This document shows positions 23,611-34,900 of a stretch of 64,000 nt of DNA, in pieces. The first letter of the stretch is position 1. Every line of letters begins with the position of its first letter. This DNA comes from Calliphora vicina. Taxonomy: Eukaryota; Arthropoda; Insecta; Diptera; Calliphoridae. The translations under genes were made by a program, and so were the position numbers. Where the stretch lies: contig NC_088784.1 of assembly GCF_958450345.1 (NCBI RefSeq), positions 41,106,278 through 41,170,277 on the forward strand, in the 5' to 3' direction. Under the pieces are notes generated by a model, which saw only the letters and a list, made by a program, of their open reading frames with translations, searched no databases and was not told the origin of the DNA.

Positions 23611-23671
23611 ACAGGTGGCGAACCACTAACCTCCCGTTTTCCAGTCAAACACACTAGATAGCTGTGCTAAA
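23611..23671 (-). other. Second tRNA-like fragment
   Basis: The minus strand reads TAGCACAGCTATCTAGTGTG and later GGTTCGCCACC, again resembling box A and box B. Together with 23459-23522 it makes a same-strand pair about 150 bp apart. The stems are not convincing. Confidence 0.3.
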
Positions 23672-23871
23672 TGCAAAAGTTCATTACCAGCCTGTATAAA
23701 AATAAGTACTTATTCTAGTAAATAAAATAATGTGCTGGGTAACCAACACTCCTTACAAAAGAATGCATGAAATAACTAGTTGTCATTACAAACATTAAAG
23801 TCTGGTACATATTAATTATATTCTTTTATTTTTTTAAACAAAGTCGTTCATATTTTTTTAAATTACTACTA

Positions 23872-23903
23872 TAGGCGTAGCGAAGCACACCGGGTTGAGC
23901 TAG
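23872..23903 (+). mobile_element. Helitron-like 3' terminus
   Basis: GGCGTAGCGAAGCACACCGG followed by GTTGAGCTAG and then T resembles 3' ends of insect Helitrons (GC-rich end, CTAG|T). I did not find the matching 5' end. The two tRNA-like fragments may lie within the same element. Confidence 0.45.
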
Positions 23904-24581
23904 TTTTAAATAAATTTCAAATGAAATATGAAATAATTTATTTAGAAAATGTATTTCATAATTTACAGAAAAGGTTGATTATTTCTGTATATTAATAGAC
24001 ATCAGAATGGAATGAATTTTCGGGTTAACTACAACAATTTATAGGTTTCTTTGGATACATTTCTACAATAGTAAAACTAGTAAAATAAGAGAAAAATAAA
24101 AAAAATATTCTCAAGAATATAAAAAGAAAGAGAACGAAATCCAAGAAAAATTTGTTTTATTTTCATTATTTGGAAAAATAAAAAACAACAAATTGTATTA
24201 AGTTTTTTCCAAAAAAAAGCTTCAAAATCTTTTTAATTTTATAATTTTTACTAGGAATTTTTTTTAAGTAAAATGATGTAAAATATTTTCGCACGAAATA
24301 CATGTTAGATTTTACTATTTTTTGTGTACGAAAACGGAATTATGAAAAAAAAATTAGTAACAACAGTAAGACTAATACAAAATATTGTGTAAAAGAACAC
24401 ACATTATATGAACTCGTGCTTGAATACTTCATTTCATATAATTACCAATCACAAATTTCCACAAAATATTTATTTAAATATAAAATTATATAAAAATTTT
24501 AAATTTTTTGGTAAATGAACTTAAGCCAAATTAAAATTTACTTTCAAATTATATAAAATTTAATATTTTAACTCATATTAA
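23904..24581. other. No recognisable gene
   Basis: Very A+T-rich. The 63-codon frame at 24302-24493 is Asn/Lys/Tyr-rich low complexity. Confidence 0.4.
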
Positions 24582-25195
24582 AAGAAGTAAGAAAGATTTA
24601 TATAATACCCTACACTAAGTAAATGAGCGAAAATTTTAATTTTTCGGAATTGGGCCTTATATATGAGCTATGACCAATTATGGGCCGATCATCATGACAT
24701 TAGGTTGTGTGATTTGCGTCTATATGAGAGTTATTTATGATGAATTTTGTATGTATACCAACATTTTTAAGAGATTTATGCACTTTAAAGTGATTTTCGG
24801 AAGAGTGTCTTATATGGTAGCTATGACTAATTATGGACCGATTATAATAACATTTTGTGACATGAATTTTATATATATATAACATATTTAGAGAGAAATT
24901 TGTGTAGAGACATGTATAAATTAAACATTTATGACCGATTTCGAGAGGACATTTGTATGTGGGCTAGGTGAAATAATGGACCGATTTCAGCCAATTTCAA
25001 TAGGCTTTGTCCTTGGGCTGAACAAATTATATATACCAAAATTGCGACCTGTACTTTGTGCACAAGATTCATATGGACTATCAGCCAACCATCCAGCCAG
25101 ACGGACGGACAGACATCGTTTAATCGACTCAGAAAGTGATTCTAAGTCGATCAGTAACTATACAAATATTTGTGGACGTTGCAAACATAGCTTAT
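24582..25195 (-). mobile_element. DINE-like repeat, type 2, reversed
   Basis: The minus strand reads from GTCGATTAAACGATGTCTGT and a GTCCGTCTGG tract through CATAGCTCCCATATAAG-type sequence to GTGTAGGGTATTATA and CTTACTTC. The order matches the complete copy at 63180-63943. The 5' TACCCTACACCA end is missing. Short open frames inside are repeat artefacts. Confidence 0.7.
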
Positions 25196-25751
25196 CGTGT
25201 GCATTTCTAGATAAAAGCAAAAGTGTTAAAATTCAATAAATATGTACTTAGGTATATACAATTTTCTCAATAAATAAATGTTAAACTTAATTTAAACAAA
25301 AAACAAATTGATTGCTTTTTTTACAAATCCTTGAATAAGTAAACAAATTATTGAAAACAACAAAAAAATAGAATAGTTTTTGTTGTTTTCCATATAATTC
25401 TAGGAAACAAAATAATTACGTGTTTTATAGGACAGGCCCTTTTTCTAGCAAAAACAACAAATAAATTTCTTGTGTAAAACTGGTAAAAGAATCCAAACAA
25501 AAAAATAGGAAATAGTTCTAAAATCAATTTGATTGATTTTATAAATGTGTTTATTTGAATTTTGTATATATCTATATTTTAACTATTAACAATGTTGACA
25601 TCCTCTTAATAAGTTGAAATTGTATTTTTAATTTAAAAAATTTTGTATATTAAAACAAACAGCATTTTTAAATTGGCGCAGTATTCTTGAATAATTGTTA
25701 ACACCATTCTATACAACAAAAAACATTCATACAACATTCAAAAACATCCTA
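25196..25751. other. No recognisable gene
   Basis: Simple A/T-rich DNA. Confidence 0.4.
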
Positions 25752-26525
25752 AACAATCAGTTATATGGAAAAAATTTTTGTTCGAATTTCAGGAGTGCCG
25801 GGTTGAATATTGTGACACTAGGTCTAAAAGTTAAGTGCTGAAAATCGGACAACGATTTCTGGACGCGCATCGAGACGAAATTTTAATATTTATAAAAAAT
25901 AAGTTTGTTAAACTGCTTAACTTTCTGCATTATTTTACAGAAATATGCAGATTTACTTATAGTAATGAGAGCTACAGTAAAAAAGATTTATTAGATTAAC
26001 TCTATATCTCCTTTGGGTCAAAATGACCCACAAACTGTAGTATCGCTAAAATTCGGAAAAATGTACATTTTTCAATTTTTATAAAAATTTTGCTACTAAA
26101 TAATTAATTTTGTAATTTTCGTTGTCATGAGATAAAAATGACAAAAATTTGTTAAAAAATTTTAAAGTTATTAAAAATTCCCCAGACCATTAAAGTGTCT
26201 CAGGCCACTAGAACAAGAAATGTAGGAACAAAATTAACATATTTTGAGAAATATTAAAATAAAAACTTCTTTTTACTTAAAATATATTCATATTTACTGG
26301 TGTATGAGTTTTTGTCTTCGTAGGATATCTAAAAGATATTTTTACTGTAATTTTCATTAATATAAATAAATCTAAATACTTCTGTAAAATAATGAAGAAT
26401 GTTAAGGAGTTTCACAAATTTATTTCATATAAATAGTAAAATTTTGCATATAACTGACCTTTGACCTCAATGCGCGTCCCGTATTCGTTGTCCGATTTGG
26501 CTTCAAATTTTTTCGTCTTTGATAT
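25752..26525. mobile_element. Deleted copy of the hAT foldback family
   Basis: Left part: CAATCAGTTATATGGAAAAA, GAGTGCCGGGTTGAATATTG, GTGCTGAAAATCGGACAACG. Right part: ATTTTGCATATAACTGACCT, CAATGCGCGTCCCGTATTCG. It retains in its left arm the segment missing from the left arm of the 17371 copy. The spacer and both terminal TAGAGTG ends are gone. Confidence 0.7.
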
Positions 26526-26994
26526 TTTTACAAAAAAAAAATATTTTTACCAGACTAAGAGATTAAAACCTTTTTCGGTAAAATTTGTCTCAAACTTTCT
26601 TGTTAAATTTGAACAGTATTTAGCGAAAAACAATATATGGGCATTTCCTGGGGTCACGAACGTACGTTCGTACGCTTTTGATGTCCAAAGAATATAGAAA
26701 AAAAAACTTTTCCTAGCTTTTTTTTTTGCGATTCGATAGCATTTTGGTAGCTCTATGTTTAGTGCAAAAAATGGATTCCATCTACTTTACGTTTTCATAA
26801 TGATAGCTATAAATATGTGGTAACGAATGTATGCAAAATAAAACTCAACTTTAACTGACATGTCAGTAGTGAAATGAAAAAATCTGCGAAATGGAACGGA
26901 ATATTTAAAAGCGATTAATATAGGTCTCTATCCGGTATTTTATTATTATCACCATGCATTTTCTCATAAATATTTTAAAATTTCATTAACAAAC
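26526..26994. other. Unassigned, with a palindromic GAACGTACGTTC motif
   Basis: GGGGTCACGAACGTACGTTC at 26650 is echoed by GGTCACGAACGTGCGG at about 27634 and GGTCGCGAACGTACG at about 27786. No gene. Confidence 0.4.
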
Positions 26995-27570
26995 AAGTAA
27001 GAAAGTACACTAAGTAACATTTGTGTTTTAAAAATTCAATAATTTATATTCGTGAGTAATTTTCATAGTAGGCCTTATATGGGAGCTATGACCAATTACT
27101 GACCGATCACCATGAAATTACGTCGTGTGAGTTATGTCTTTATGAAAGTTATTTATGTTGAATTTTATGTGTGTACCAATGTTTTTAGGAGACAACGATG
27201 CACGTTAAAGTGCATCGGGGCTTATATGGGAGCTATGACTAAGTATGGACCGATCATACTAAAATTTGGTGACATGAATTCGGTATATATAAAACTTATT
27301 TGGAACGATATTTGTGTATATACCTATAAAAATTAAACATTTATGACCGATAAAGTCCAATTTCGTACGGACATTTGTATGGTGGCTATGTGAAATAGTG
27401 AATCGATTTCAGCCAGTTTCAATAGGCTTCGTTCTTCGGTCGAAAAAATTATATGTACCACATTTTATCGAAATATCTTCAAAATTTGCACCTGTACTTT
27501 GCGCACAAGGCTTACATGGACAGCCAGCCAGACGGACGGACGAACATCTTTTCTGAGTCACAGAAGATCG
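26995..27570 (-). mobile_element. DINE-like repeat, type 2, reversed
   Basis: It runs from AAACAAGTAAGAAAGTACAC (reversed CTTACTTG end) to CCAGCCAGACGGACGGACGA (reversed GTCCGTCTGG tract). The interior matches the 24582-25195 and 63180-63943 copies. The 5' terminus is lost. Confidence 0.7.
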
Positions 27571-30500
27571 AATGCATCATTCTGATACGTGTTAATAAAA
27601 TAAATGCATTCTTTATGAAAAAAATTTACTTACGGTCACGAACGTGCGGAATTTTTCAAATAAAAAAACATTATTTAATTGTAACCCAGAAGTTTTTTTT
27701 ATTTACATTAGTGACACTGAACTTAATTAAAATGTGTTCTGTCTGGCTCCAGTTGACGTTTACTGCAAAGCAATTACAATAAAATTATGTTTTCGGTCGC
27801 GAACGTACGATTATATTAAGAAACAAAGTAAAAATTTACCGTTAATCGAACTTTTTGTGTTCTCCTTACACTTTTCTCTTCTTAATTGATTATAATAGAG
27901 TGATTTTGAAGAAAGAGTGCAAACATAATATATTTTTTACATGTAAAATAATTAAATATAAAAATGTCTTTAGAACTAGCTTAAAAAGAAAATATAAAAT
28001 TTTCCAGTTTCCAGCCCAAAATTATCAATTAAAACAGCTGAGATATGCTATGAAATCATTCTATTATAAAAACATAGACTGTTTTTTATAATTATAAAAA
28101 ATAAAACACGTTGATTATCAACATTTTATTTTTCGATACTGGTACACCATTCCGGATAATTTCCCATATGCTAACTAACAGTTAAAGAACAGTTAAATTA
28201 TTTATACGAATATTATTTAATTAAATAATTTTTTCTAATAAATGTTTACACATAAAACTGTAACATGATTTTAGTAATTTTTAATTTTTCACATTATTTT
28301 TTCTAAAAGTCTTTTAAATCAGTCAATTGAAAAGCATTACACTAATAAATTTATTTACATATTAGTATGCAAATAAGTAATTTTATTTTCATTTATTTAT
28401 TTACTTAAACTTCATATCTACATTAGATCTGCCCTTAAAATAGACATTTGCTTTGGATGGGTGTTATTTTAGTAGCTGAAACTAAATGATGCAATCGGAT
28501 AAAGGGAACCCGTGCCGGAAAATTACAATGGCTATTTGTTTATGTCTATAAAAATGTTGCTGTTTAAATCACTTCTTTTAACATTTCAATTAAATCTTAT
28601 ATTCTAAAAAAAATTATCTTTTTAACAACCAAATAAGCATTTTTACTGGAATTCATGTTAAAAGAAAGTATAATTCAAGCCTTGAATTATAGTGAAATAA
28701 TTGAACTACAGTTGTATTACAATTTATTTCAATAGCATTCATTCTTCAGTAAAAAGGAAACATAAATTCAAGCCATATGTTTATAGTTTGAAAAATTTTC
28801 CATCAAAAATTATTCAAGTGCTTGATTTTTTGGGGCTTCGGTGTTTATTGGGTATGTTAAGCAAAAATTGCAATTCTGTGTAGATAATAATTGTTTAAAC
28901 AGCTTTCGCAAAAACCTCTACCATTTACCCAATTTATAACTTTTAGTTGTAGCTACTATGAACAAATTAAGTCCCATCCAAACCAAAACCTTTTTTTATG
29001 GGCACGTATAATGTACATACATACATATGTATTCAATTACATATTCCGTTTTCTGTTCAGTTTGTTGTTTTCTTTACTGTTTATGATTTCAATGTATTAA
29101 AAAAGTATATTTATTCAATAAAAATACACAGATTTTTCATTTACTAATCGCAAGTGCTTAAAATATTTTTTATTTTCTTTTGCTTTTTTCATTATTCTTT
29201 CAGTTGAGCTATAGATGAACCTATAGAGAGGAAACTCTGTTTTGTAAATCCCAACAGGTTAGAAAATATTGAAATAACTGTATTAAAACAAAATAGTTTG
29301 AGTTTCTGTTCCATCAGCATTTCTATGAATTGTACTTTAATCGTTAGGATATGTGAGTGTTTATTGTTTTTTTTTATTATTTTCATTCTCTCTTCTCGTT
29401 TTCTTGTATAGTGTGTATTTAGTTCATTTTTATTATCGTGTTCTTATTTTCCTGTTCATTTAACATTTATCTTTTAACCGCAATCACAATCGCAATTATT
29501 CAATAGCGGAAATCCTACACCTCATACTCCAACATTCAGTACACAAGTTAGTGTGTTTCAATATGTATTTGTATTCAATACAGTGTTATCAACTGGAACA
29601 AATCATATTAATTATTTTCTAAATAATTAATATTGAATTCAGTAACTAGACAGGCAGAAAAAGATAATGAATACCAATAGCCGTTAAAAAAACATCGGTT
29701 CAAAATGATAATACTTAGTCCTCCGATTTAAGTTTTTAATATTAATGCAGTGTTGCTACTCCAAAAATAAAAGTTTTTCTTATGGTGACCAATTTTTTTA
29801 TGGGCCCTCAAAGATTCTGAAAATCAGTGCGCCCTCAACAAATGGTGTCATCAGTTTATGACCAACAACTAATTCAGACTTAGTGTTACCGTTTATCTTT
29901 ATATGGCAATAAATCAATTTTTTAATTTTTTTGGAATAATAATAATTTTTCACTAATAATATTTAGCAAAGTTGTAACTACGGTAAAGCTGAACAACTCA
30001 TGTAAACATATCAAAGCAATCAGAATGCTTTCTAAATAACTCACAAAGATCACCTTGTACCTTAATAATTTTAGATTTTTACTATTTTTTGATGATAAAA
30101 CAAAGATTTTTTATTAATTCGAGTGAATACTTCTCTATTGTACTGCAATAACGAAGAATGGGCAAATCACTATCGGTCCACCACGTTACCCAATCTTGAT
30201 CACGCAAGATTTGTGGAGCTTCTGAAGATTAAACATAAGCATTTTCTATACGTTTTTGATATTGGTGGAAACCATAGGACATGAAAATTGATATTTTAGT
30301 AACTTTGTGTTTTTTCCGGACGCCATTTACCTTAAAAACTAAAAGGATTTTAATATGGTGATTTTCCATCAAGAAAAATATAAACTTTGAATTAATGTAA
30401 CATTTTAACGGTTACAGACGTCACAGTAAAATTTGGAAATAATATACATCCAAATATTCGTAAGGCAATGGCATTACTATTGTTGTCATTCTTTGTTCTC

Positions 30501-30672
30501 AAATACCGATATTCCTAAAACGAGGAAAATGTGTTCCAAAAACTGAGTTTTTTTTTAGAAAAGTGACGTTATTTACAGTGTTATGATAAAAATGTTTGGT
30601 TGTATATAAACAAGATATAGATAGGGTTATATAAATGTTAAATGTTTACTCAAACCTAAAGTATGGATAAGA
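27571..30672. other. No recognisable gene
   Basis: Long A+T-rich region with several 60-109-codon frames (for example 27453-27782 and 27855-28091). They are Asn/Lys/Phe/Ile-rich, lack domains and partly overlap repeats. A higher-G+C patch at 29790-29850 (GGGCCCTCAAAG) and another at 30160-30230 are unassigned. Confidence 0.4.
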
Positions 30673-30890
30673 CTGGGGGGCAATGTCCGCTTAAATGATA
30701 AAAATTTTACTTCATAAATTTTTGCATTAAGGTCCCATATAAGACACGCTTCCGAAAATCACTTTAGAGTGCATAAATCTGTAAAAAATTATGGTATACA
30801 TATAAAATTCATGATAAATAACTTTCATATAGACACAAATCACACGACCTAATTTCATTGTGATCGGTCCATAATTGGATTTGTAATCCA
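30673..30890 (+). mobile_element. Repeat fragment: GCAATGTCCGCTTAA motif plus DINE-like interior
   Basis: 30678-30733 shares CAATGTCCGCTTAA, AATTTTACTT and TTTTGCATTAAG with 62622-62672. From 30733 the sequence matches the interior of the type-2 DINE-like repeat (CGCTTCCGAAAATCAC, CACACGACCTAATTTCAT, GATCGGTCCATAATTGG). Confidence 0.55.
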
Positions 30891-31325
30891 GTTATTGAAC
30901 AAAAAAAGTGAAAAATTGGTAAAAAATTCTAAAATATAGAAAAAGTGATAAAAATCCACCTTGAGGAAAAAAAATTCGTATGGCCATTAAATTATTACTT
31001 ACGATGTTCTTATTTTTGGGGCTACTTTCACATGAAATTGCGAGAATTGAGTCCCAAAATCATGTCTTGTACTGTGTTATGAAGCCCTATTAAAAATTGC
31101 TGATGCAACTAAAGAGGTATTCAACAAAAGAATAAGTAGTTCTAGAATACGCATTGAGATTGCTTTTGGTACGAAAAGCTTCTTCTATACGAATGCACAT
31201 GAAAATTTAATTTTTTGAGGAGTACTTACTTCTCGTTGGATGTTGATGACCAGCATATCATGATGACCAGCATTTAACTTATACTTATAAAACAAAAATA
31301 ATTTTCACATTTCCCAATTTCAACA
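30891..31325. other. Unassigned; possible 3' flank of the minus-strand gene
   Basis: If the 31326-31627 exons are real, this would hold the 3' untranslated region. I see no clear AATAAA in the first 200 nt downstream of the stop. A short duplication ATGATGACCAGCAT lies at 31248-31275. Confidence 0.35.
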
Positions 31326-31627
31326 TTAATGCTTGCTGGACTGCTCCGCCATCTTCCTAAAACGGTTGGTGCTATGTAGTGCAGCTTCCTCTGCGGAGGC
31401 ACTAATGCCCTTTCGTGGTCTGCTACTATTGCTACTCTTCTTATTACCAGAGTTTGACTTGTTCGCTTGAGAAGACGGGCTTGGTGATTGTAACAGAGCA
31501 AGAAGTTTAGTCTGTTTGCATTATAGGATACTTACTGTCCTCCGTGCTAGACGCAGTTTGTCTTGGTCTGTCACTCACTTTTGCCCTCTTGGGTGGGTCA
31601 TTCGCCCCATGCTGGCGCACATGCTGG
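31326..31627 (-). CDS. Two 3'-terminal exons of an unidentified host gene
   Basis: Minus strand. Exon A is 31627-31536 and exon B is 31465-31326, ending with a TAA stop. Between them lies a 70-nt intron with donor GTAAGTAT, a branch-like ACTAAAC and acceptor CGTCTTCTCAAG, typical of fly short introns. Phase is kept across the junction. Exon A reads QHVRQHGANDPPKRAKVSDR then PRQTASSTED. Exon B reads NKSNSGNKKSSNSSRPRKGI, then SASAEEAALHSTNRFRK and MAEQSSKH-stop. The product tail is basic and Ser-rich, and PPKRAKV resembles a nuclear localisation signal, so a nuclear role is a guess. I do not recognise the protein. The upstream acceptor of exon A (ATCAG) is weaker. G+C is clearly higher than in the surroundings. 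The rest of the gene would lie at higher coordinates. Confidence 0.6.
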
Positions 31628-32439
31628 CTGATGAGCACAGTGCCCATATTCATAGCCAATATGCAAATACATTTTTACAAATATGTAATTTCAAATCAAT
31701 TTTATATAACCAAAATTATTTAATAATTTTTATCCACTTAAAACCACTGTTATTTCTCATATTTCTAGTGTTTCAGTTAATTTTCTTGTTTTTATCATCG
31801 GAATGGGAAAGAACAAAATGATTTACAATTAAATAAAGTATACTCGCATTATTATTAGTTTGTAAGTTTATCATTAGGTTCACTTTTATTATTTTCATTT
31901 TTTTCCTTCATCTTTCGGTTTATGTTTTACAAGAGTTAATTAGAAATCAGAAATTTGATTTGATGCTCAATTGCTTGAACAATTTGAAAGGGTATGCTGG
32001 ATAAAAAGTAAGTTGTTGTTTTACAATCAAATGAATTAAAGAAAATCAGAAAATTTATAGAAAACTGTGGACATGAGAAACATTAATTTAGTCCCAAAAA
32101 TTTAGTAATTTGTTTTCAGCTTTCGAATCATATTATTTTAATAAAATTAGTATTGAAAAAAATAATATATATGTCCCTCTGACATTTTCTTTTGTTATTT
32201 TTCTACTGCCATATTCCTGAAACCAGCTGATTCCTATCTGTAATTTGTGTAATAGGGTTTCGATGTTAGAAAACGTTTATATTTTAACATCTATGTGTAA
32301 AAGAAATACAAAAACTATTTTTAATTGGATTTTTTTCCAACTTAAATTTTATTTTTTTTTGTTAAATACTGCTACTTTGACCCAAGACTTACCCGTTATT
32401 GCTTAAATGTTAAGCATTATTGTTTAGATGACGGAGAAC
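31628..32439. other. No recognisable gene; putative intron
   Basis: A+T-rich. If the two minus-strand exons are real, this is intronic. No further exon is evident. Confidence 0.35.
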
Positions 32440-32482
32440 ATTGAAAATCCGAAAAGTAAAAAATAAGGGCCACCCTAATAAA
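32440..32482. mobile_element. Orphan end of the AGGGTGGCCCTTATTTT MITE family
   Basis: AAATAAGGGCCACCCT matches the right end of the complete copy at 57101-57704, preceded by GGAGAACATTGAAAATCCG-like sequence. The left end is not visible here. Confidence 0.5.
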
Positions 32483-32742
32483 GTAGACTTTCTATTATCA
32501 ATGTATCATTTAAACATTTATCATGAAATCATTTAATTTTTCGTTTACAAATGTTGGTTTCTTATTATACTAATTAAATAGTATCCAATGACTATTATCG
32601 CTTTTTAAGATTAGTTGCAGTTTTATTTTCAAGTTAATGATGTATTTTTCGTGATATTGATCTTTAAATTTTTAAATTAATTTTATTTTAATCAAAAATA
32701 AATTAAATAAAATTAATTTTGCAGTTTTCAAAATGTAATGAT

Positions 32743-33909
32743 TAGGGGGCGGATTTATATGCAAATGCATGTTTTTTCTCGAACGTCCAAATACAATGTA
32801 GACCAATTATCTATCTGAATCGCACATTTTGCTGCAAAATGGCATCGATTTGTTAGTGCATATTTTTGCATATTTTATTGATAATGCATATTTTGTTATA
32901 TTTTACTTCAAAATGCATATTTATATGCATATTATGCCAATTTTTAATAAAAATATAATTTTTTGTCATTAATGGGCAATACATTATTTCGACATTTTTT
33001 TTTGTCGAATTTATTATAGAAATAGCAGTAGATAACATTTACTAACTAACTTTTTTCGACATCGAGAAACTGGCATTAAGTTCTTCATTTCTTTAACAGT
33101 AATTGAAAATTATCATTTCAAAACACTTTTCTTCAAAAAAGTTTAGTTTTTTTAAGTATCAAAAAATCATTAAATGTATCGAAAAACATTCATATTTGTT
33201 TTAATTGAAAATTCGATTTATAAGAGATTTCGGTTTCGAAAGATTCACATACACAGTTACCGCTCCTGACAGTAATTTCTACGAGACTGACGTAAACTAG
33301 TGATTTTGGATAACTTAGAGACACTATAGATTACATAGAGACACTTAAGTGATAATTGTCTTTATGCTAGATTCCATGGGATGTATAAAGTAACCAATTG
33401 ACTTCTCTCTGCATTACAAATAGCACGTCAAATGACCCAAAATATATAAATTGGAGTCAGCCAAGTGATCAGATATTATTTCCCTCTATAAGGGATACAT
33501 TTACTAATTGCTTAATTGCTTGGTTATTACGAGATAAATATTAAGGTTGGATGCTACTTTACAGCACCATCAAAATAGAGAAGCTCTAAAGATTATGGAT
33601 TTAAACAAGTATTCATACCAAGATATTACAATTAATATATCGTCCATCGTTTTTTCAGAAGAAAAATTATTTTAAAAATAGTTTTAGAACTTTATTTGTT
33701 TAATTCCTGGTATAATTTAAAGAGTTCTAACTGCTGGCAACAGTGTTGTGTATTTTTGGACATTTCGAATTCCATACTTAATTATTTTATGTTTCTGCAC
33801 AAAAATATAAGTGCATATTTTTTAAATTTTGAGGTCATATTTTGATTTTTTTGAAGCATATTTTAGGCGCATATTTTCCAATAATAAATGCATGAAAATC
33901 CGCCCCCTA
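32743..33909. mobile_element. hAT element, 1167 bp, exact 8-bp duplication
   Basis: The terminal repeats TAGGGGGCGGATTT / AAATCCGCCCCCTA are flanked by GTAATGAT at 32735-32742 and 33910-33917 (the last G of the terminus region begins the duplicate at 33910). Both subterminal regions carry many ATGCATATTTT motifs, a plausible transposase-binding array. No transposase is encoded. 33340-33460 resembles 9290-9420. Confidence 0.85.
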
Positions 33910-33917
33910 GTAATGAT

Positions 33918-34481
33918 CTTTATCTGTTACATAGAAAGCAACAAATTTAAAGAAGTGTTTTTTACAAAATTGTATCACATCCATGATGCGTTGTCCACTT
34001 TTTAATTTCAAAAGGCACTAAACTAATGAAAAATTGCGAAATTGGAGCGAACTTTGTCAGATATCTATATAGTAGGCTGTATCAGAAAGGCCGTGCTTTT
34101 TTGGATAAAATATTATTTTATTTTAGCGATCTTGCGAAAGGCATTCTCATCATTCGAGGCTTCCACGATATGTCGCACTTTCAATCTCCGATCGGCCAAT
34201 CGTGATCTTTTAAAAGACCTCAACTGGGAGTTGAGACGAAATTCGCTTTTTTCTAATTTCTCCTCAAGTCACGAGGTAGTCTGCCACAAATTTGACAGTT
34301 CAAATACACTAAAATCAGCTTTTTTGAAATTGTTTCGATAGAAAGAGAAAACAAATTTGCGGTTTAATACAGACAGTGCGTTAAAACAAACAACTATATA
34401 AATAATCACAAAACCAAACCAGTTGAAATTGTTTCGAACGAAAGAGACAAATATATTTTTTTTGCCGTGTCGCCTCTGTAC
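33918..34481. other. Unassigned, with a mariner-like end
   Basis: At 34072-34104 TAGGCTGTATCAGAAAGGCC GTGCTTTTTT resembles the orphan end at 5362-5395. A 99-codon plus-strand frame (34042-34341) follows and has no family match. Confidence 0.35.
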
Positions 34482-34900
34482 ATATAGAATCTTCTCGTCG
34501 AGTACTACATATAACATCTCGTAGCTATCAATTATCTCTTATAGAATAATACATTTTTATTGAATAATACATTTTTACCCACCCTACTCCAGTTTTTTGA
34601 TGACCGCGGTTTCAAATATTTTCTATTTTTTTAATTTATAGGACGATTTTCTCTATTTTTAATTTATAGGACTAACAAGAAATGTATATATAACATAAAG
34701 AAAAAATTCATTAAAAATAATGACTGAGTCCAAAGTTATGCTTAAATTTCAAAAAATTAAAAAAGGCGATTTTTCGTTATTTTTTGGGAAAAAGGTGCTT
34801 TTATTCTTTTTAAGTTATCTAAAAAAATTTCTAAGAAGATGTATAAAGAATATATAGCTACGAGATGTTATATGTAGTACTCGACGAGAAGATTCTATAT
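34482..34900. repeat. Perfect 47-bp inverted repeat, 325-bp spacer
   Basis: 34482-34528 is the exact reverse complement of 34854-34900. The right arm runs directly into the large palindrome that starts at 34897. Perfect identity implies a recent origin or gene conversion. Confidence 0.9.

Noticed and set aside
23459..23671. Calling genuine tRNA genes
   Set aside because: Box-like motifs exist, but I could not form the acceptor and anticodon stems by eye, so they are kept only as tRNA-like fragments.
31501..31540. A 24-nt intron (donor GTAAGTAT to acceptor AAACAG) in the minus-strand gene
   Set aside because: It is too short for a fly intron and breaks the phase. The 70-nt intron with the ACTAAAC branch site keeps the frame.
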